From NCBI GenBank assembly GCA_023447635.1, contig JAEXNA010000112.1, forward strand, positions 1 to 10,987: 10,987 nucleotides of DNA. The letters run 5' to 3'. Below are positions 8,031 through 10,987 of this stretch, one piece after another. The DNA comes from Vulcanimicrobiota bacterium. GTDB taxonomy: Bacteria > Vulcanimicrobiota > Xenobia > Xenobiales > JADMJV01. The position numbers were made by a program, and so were the translations under genes. The notes beneath the pieces were generated by a model, which did no database searches, was not told the origin of the DNA, and was given only the letters and a program-made list of their open reading frames with translations. Position 1 is the stretch's first letter, and every line of letters starts with the position of its first letter.

Positions 8031-9184
8031 TGATCCTTGGGGCGATAGATCGGGAAGGGGTAGGGGCGCACCGGACCCTGGGAGCTCCAGAGGACCGAGA
8101 ACTGGCCGTTGGGGTTCAGCTGACCGACCCGAACCGACTTCCAGCAGTGGTGGGTGGTGCTGTCCACCGAGACCAGCCCCTCGGGGGCGGCCAGGCTTTC
8201 CCCTCCCACCGCCTTGGCGACCTCGGCCGGCTCACTGGTTTCCGCGTTGCCCACCGTCTGGGCCCACAGCTTGACCCCGATGTAGCCCGCTTCCATCGGA
8301 TCGCTGGTCACCGAATCTGCCCCGAAGCGAGCTTTGTAACGCGCGACGAAGCGCTGGTTCTCGGGTGTTTCCAGGCTTTCGAAGTAGCTCCAGACGGCAT
8401 ACTCCTGACCCGGCAGCTCTTTCAGAGAGGCAAACTCGACCTCGGAAGCGCTCATCGAGAGAGTGTTGGTGGGCAGCTTCGAGCGGCGCAGGGCTTGGAA
8501 AAACGCGATGCTGCTGCTGCCGTTGATAGTGTTCAGCACCACATCGGGCTGGGCGGTGCGGATTTTGTCGATCATCGGGTCAACCTGTTCGCTACCCATA
8601 GGCAGGTACTCTTCGCCCACGACCTCACCACCCAGCACCTCGATCTGGACTCGGGCCATGGCGTTGGCGGTGCGAGGGTAGATGTAGTCCGAGCCGACCA
8701 GAAAGAACCGTTTCCCCAGATGGTCGCTAGCCCACTTGATGCCGGGGACCAACTGCTGGTTCGGCACGGCCCCGGTGTACACCACATGCGGCGACTGCTC
8801 TAGCCCCTCATACTGAAGGGGATAGAAGAGCAGATGGTCGTGGCGCTCCAGCACGGGAAGCACGGCTTTTCGGGAGGCCGAGGACCAGCAGCCGAACAGG
8901 ACCTCGACGTGCTCTTGCGCGATGAGTCGCTCGGCTTCCTGAGCGAAGGTCTCCGGGTCCGAGGCGCCGTCCGCTTCCAGCACCTCGAGACGACGACCCA
9001 GCAGGCCGCCGTTGGCGTTGAGTTCGTCCACCGCCATGCGAGTGGCTCGAGCGACCGGCTGTTCGCTGTCGGCCAACGAGCCGGAGGCGGAATGAAGGAT
9101 GCCGACACGGATCGGAGGCAGGGCGGTCGGGGAACAGCCGACCACCCAGAACGCCAGGCACCATATCCCCAGAACACGCCTCAC
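7961..9184 (-). CDS. UrtA/FmdD-type periplasmic binding lipoprotein, probable kinase-linked receptor
   Basis: This 407-residue type I periplasmic binding protein belongs to the urea/short-chain amide branch (UrtA/FmdD, related to AmiC). Residues 1-16 are a short signal peptide (MRR, then a hydrophobic stretch) ending in a VVGC lipobox, so Cys17 should be lipidated; Ser follows, which in Gram-negatives is compatible with the outer membrane. Family landmarks: IRVGILHSASGSLA (25-38), DGASDPETFAQEAE (72-84), FGCWSSASRKAVLPV (97-111), LLFYPLQYEGLE (118-129), YTGAVPNQQLVP (136-147), LVGSDYIYPRTAN (162-174), TSDPMEAGYIGVKLWA (293-308). The tail after ~370 (VRPYPFPIYRPKDQW, ending HWGGQW) extends beyond usual UrtA. 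The start is a GTG: the frame upstream meets the symporter's TGA with no other start codon, and no good Shine-Dalgarno is near. There are no ABC permease or ATPase genes beside it; it lies between a symporter and a sensor kinase it overlaps by up to 70 bp, so a ligand-presenting role is more likely than ABC import. The true ligand (urea, amide, amino acid) is not readable. Confidence 0.93.
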   Translation of the reverse strand: MRRVLGIWCLAFWVVGCSPTALPPIRVGILHSASGSLADSEQPVARATRMAVDELNANGGLLGRRLEVLEADGASDPETFAQEAERLIAQEHVEVLFGCWSSASRKAVLPVLERHDHLLFYPLQYEGLEQSPHVVYTGAVPNQQLVPGIKWASDHLGKRFFLVGSDYIYPRTANAMARVQIEVLGGEVVGEEYLPMGSEQVDPMIDKIRTAQPDVVLNTINGSSSIAFFQALRRSKLPTNTLSMSASEVEFASLKELPGQEYAVWSYFESLETPENQRFVARYKARFGADSVTSDPMEAGYIGVKLWAQTVGNAETSEPAEVAKAVGGESLAAPEGLVSVDSTTHHCWKSVRVGQLNPNGQFSVLWSSQGPVRPYPFPIYRPKDQWEAFLSEMFRHWGGQWTNPDRP

Positions 9185-9220
9185 CCCGAAAGAGTACGAG
9201 CCGCGATGGCCCTCTCCCGC

Positions 9221-10681
9221 TCAGAAGCCGGTGGGAAGTTCCGTCACGGGGTCTTCAACCCCGTCTTCGAAAGGGTCATCCTTGATGGTGGGAGCGGCCT
9301 TCGGGTCGTAGACCCCTTCCCAGCGGCCGATCACCAGGGTGGCCAGGCAGTTGCCGATCACGTTGACCGAGGTGCGCGCCATGTCCATCAGTTCGTCGAT
9401 CCCCAGGATGGCCAGGATGGGCCATTCGGGCAGTCCGAACGAGGCCGCCGTACCCAGCAGGATGACCAGCGAGGCGCGCGGCACGCCGGCCACGCCTTTG
9501 GAGGTGATCATCAGGGTGAACACCATCCAGAGTTGGTCGGCAAAGCTCATCTGAATGTTGGCCGCCTGGGCCACGAACACCGAGGCCAGGGAAAGATAGA
9601 GCGTGGTGCCGTCGAGGTTAAAGCTGTAGCCTGTGGGCATCACGAAAGCCACCACTTCGCGCGGGCAGCCCATATCTTCGAGCGCTTCCATAGCCCGCGG
9701 CAGGGCGGCTTCTGAGGAGGTGGTCGCAAAAGCGATGGAGACGGGGGTGGCGATGGCAGCCAGGAAGCGTCGGATCGGAATGCCCGCGATCAGCGCCGCC
9801 GGCAGCAGCACCACCAACATAAATACGGCTAACGCCACGTACAGCGTCGCCAACAGAGCCAGAAGGTTTTTGAGGATATCGATCCCCATATGCCCGACGG
9901 TGTAGGCGATGGCGGCTCCTACCCCGATGGGGGCGTAGAGCATGACGATCCCGGTGAACTTGAACATCACCTCGGCCAGCGATTCACAGAGATGCAGGAT
10001 CGGCTTCTTGTGCGCTTCGGACAGTTGGGCCAGGGCGATCCCGAATAGGATGCTGAACACCACGATCTGCAGGATCTGACCTTCGGCCACCGACTTGGCG
10101 ATGTTTTCCGGGAAGGCGTGCAAGATCACCTCGGCCAGGGTCTGGCTCTGCCCCTTGATCTCGGCCTCTTCCATGACCGAAGGCGGATTCACCCCCGCTC
10201 CGGCCTGAGTCAGGTTGATGGCGGCCAGTCCGACGAACAGCGCCAGAGTCGTCACGATCTCGAAATAGATGATCGCCTTGAGCCCCATTCGGCCGACCTG
10301 CTTGAGGTCGGAGTGCCCCGCGATCCCCACCACCAGGGTGGCGAAAAGCAGGGGAGCGATGATGGTCTTGACCAACTTCAAGAAGATCTTGGAGAGGACC
10401 CTGAGTTCGATGGCCTGGGCGGGGAACTCTAGCCCGATCACGATGCCGACGACCATGGAGACCAGGATGGAAGCGGTGAGCGAACGCTTGAAAATAGCGT
10501 AGGCCACCGAGCCCACGACCATGGTCCAGCGGGCGGCCCGCATCACGGCCAGGGGCAGGGCGAACTTCCAGGCCGCGCTGGCTAGCAGAGCGCCCAGGGC
10601 GAAGATCAGGATGGCTACGAATTTACGGGCGTCAGACTTGGAGATCGGTCCGCGGGGGGGAGTATCGCTAGAGGGGGTCAT
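9221..10681 (-). CDS. Dicarboxylate/amino acid:cation symporter (DAACS, GltP/DctA-like)
   Basis: This 486-residue inner-membrane secondary transporter of the SLC1/Glt family should take up acidic amino acids or C4-dicarboxylates with Na+ or H+. The family core starts at about residue 66 (KRSLTASILVSMVVGIVIGLEFP). Hairpin 1 has TTSSEAALP (320-328); TM7 has GYSFNLDGTTLY (351-362), keeping the Asp of the NMDGT motif; hairpin 2 has SKGVAGVPRASLV (394-406); TM8 has DMARTSVNVIGN. In TM8, Asp433, Arg436 and Asn440 match the GltPh substrate residues Asp394, Arg397 and Asn401; the Arg favours a substrate with an acidic side chain. Asn444 stands where GltPh has the Na1-site Asp405; DctA-type members also have Asn there as I recall. 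Residues 1-65 are an extension with two further hydrophobic segments (~21-39 and ~52-64). ATG at 10681 is the only plausible start, with no near Shine-Dalgarno. It is 36 bp upstream of the binding-protein gene and is probably the first gene of the operon. Confidence 0.93.
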   Translation of the reverse strand: MTPSSDTPPRGPISKSDARKFVAILIFALGALLASAAWKFALPLAVMRAARWTMVVGSVAYAIFKRSLTASILVSMVVGIVIGLEFPAQAIELRVLSKIFLKLVKTIIAPLLFATLVVGIAGHSDLKQVGRMGLKAIIYFEIVTTLALFVGLAAINLTQAGAGVNPPSVMEEAEIKGQSQTLAEVILHAFPENIAKSVAEGQILQIVVFSILFGIALAQLSEAHKKPILHLCESLAEVMFKFTGIVMLYAPIGVGAAIAYTVGHMGIDILKNLLALLATLYVALAVFMLVVLLPAALIAGIPIRRFLAAIATPVSIAFATTSSEAALPRAMEALEDMGCPREVVAFVMPTGYSFNLDGTTLYLSLASVFVAQAANIQMSFADQLWMVFTLMITSKGVAGVPRASLVILLGTAASFGLPEWPILAILGIDELMDMARTSVNVIGNCLATLVIGRWEGVYDPKAAPTIKDDPFEDGVEDPVTELPTGF

Positions 10682-10727
10682 GGCCCGCGGTTCGCGCTGC
10701 GTCTGCCCACTCCTGGGAGGCGTCGGT

Positions 10728-10749
10728 ATGAAGGTTCGATGAAGAGTCG
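10728..10749. promoter_or_regulatory. Tandem 11-bp direct repeat, candidate regulator site
   Basis: ATGAAGGTTCG (10728-10738) is followed at once by ATGAAGAGTCG (10739-10749), identical at 9 of 11 positions. An 11-bp period puts both half-sites on the same face of the helix, as in OmpR/PhoB-type response-regulator boxes. It lies in the 146-bp divergent region between the symporter start (10681) and the secreted-protein start (10828), so it could act on either gene. A third partial copy, AAGAGTCGCT at 10818-10827, exactly repeats 10742-10751. No convincing -35/-10 pair was found on either strand of this region. Regulation is inferred from the repeat alone. Confidence 0.35.
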
Positions 10750-10827
10750 CTTCTGCTGTCTTTTGGGCTGTGTCGGAGGGCGATAGGTGAAGCGGGGAAT
10801 TTCGACGCCAGAGGGAAAAGAGTCGCT

Positions 10828-10987
10828 ATGACAACTAACCGTAGGATTACCCGTCTTTTCCTGGCCCTTTTTCTCTTTACCTCAGCCTTCGGAACGGCGG
10901 CTCTGGCCCAGGCCGAGACGCCGGAATCCACCACGGCGACCCGGGGCGCCTATTTCCCCGTCAGCGTCGAGGGCGCCTATCAACCGC
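10828..10987 (+). CDS. Secreted protein of unknown function, N-terminal fragment
   Basis: Only the first 53 codons are in the window. They begin with a clear Sec signal peptide: basic residues in MTTNRRITR, a hydrophobic core rich in Leu and Phe, and an AALAQA cleavage region around residues 27-29. The mature start is Thr/Ser-rich, then reads GAYFPVSVEGAYQP. AGAGGG at 10810-10815 is a Shine-Dalgarno candidate with a long 12-nt spacing. The gene is divergent from the symporter operon and shares its upstream region. The visible part is too short to name a family; an exported or outer-membrane protein is the most that can be said. Confidence 0.7.
   Translation, partial: MTTNRRITRLFLALFLFTSAFGTAALAQAETPESTTATRGAYFPVSVEGAYQP

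Noticed and set aside
8834..9715. 293-codon plus-strand reading frame opposite the binding-protein and symporter genes
   Set aside because: It is antisense to two clear genes, His/Gly/Arg-rich as expected for a GC-rich shadow frame, and matches no family I know.
10682..10827. Sigma-70 promoter (TTGGGC ... TAGGTG) in the divergent region
   Set aside because: The match is poor and the spacing is 15 bp; not supportable.
10668..10934. 88-codon minus-strand frame across the divergent region
   Set aside because: It runs antisense to the signal-peptide gene and overlaps the symporter start in another frame; low-complexity basic and Ser-rich composition.
1..10987. CRISPR array, tRNA, rRNA, insertion sequence or phage genes
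   Set aside because: No spaced repeats, RNA gene signatures, transposase or terminal inverted repeats were seen; nearly all of the window is accounted for by ordinary coding sequence.

Overview
This is a GC-rich bacterial window, very densely coded and probably from a Gram-negative organism: it has a lipoprotein-type binding protein, large dCACHE hybrid kinase signalling, and a DnaE2-type translesion polymerase. I cannot name the lineage from the sequence. Five genes are clear and a sixth is only begun. The only non-coding stretches are about 127 bp (2904-3030), 36 bp (9185-9220) and 146 bp (10682-10827); none exceeds 300 bp.

Left, plus strand (1-4245): the frame is open from base 3, so the window begins inside an error-prone DNA polymerase (DnaE2/ImuC type) that runs to 2903. 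It carries about 55-60 extra residues between the polymerase fingers and the helix-hairpin-helix/OB part, including QLELPG, which resembles a sliding-clamp-binding peptide. After a gap that can form two competing GC-rich hairpins comes an unrecognised 404-residue cytoplasmic protein (3031-4245) with a Pro-rich linker and a short basic/hydrophobic tail. Its role is unknown; it may or may not belong with the polymerase.

Right, minus strand (4248-10681): three co-directional genes, probably one operon read from 10681 towards 4248. They encode a DAACS-family dicarboxylate/acidic amino acid symporter, a UrtA/FmdD-type periplasmic binding lipoprotein, and a 1260-residue hybrid histidine kinase (TM-dCACHE-TM-HAMP-PAS-HisKA-HATPase-REC-REC-Hpt). 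The binding-protein and kinase genes overlap by up to 70 bp, and no ABC permease or ATPase gene is present here. The simplest reading is a sensing unit: the binding protein presents a ligand to the kinase, as TorT does to TorS and LuxP to LuxQ, and the symporter handles the same or a related solute. The output response regulator is not in the window.

Far right: a 146-bp divergent intergenic region holds an 11-bp tandem direct repeat (9 of 11 bases identical), a possible response-regulator site. A partial echo of the repeat sits directly before the ATG of a secreted protein (10828 onward) that runs off the window. The plus-strand and minus-strand blocks converge with only two bases between the stop codons at 4245 and 4248.
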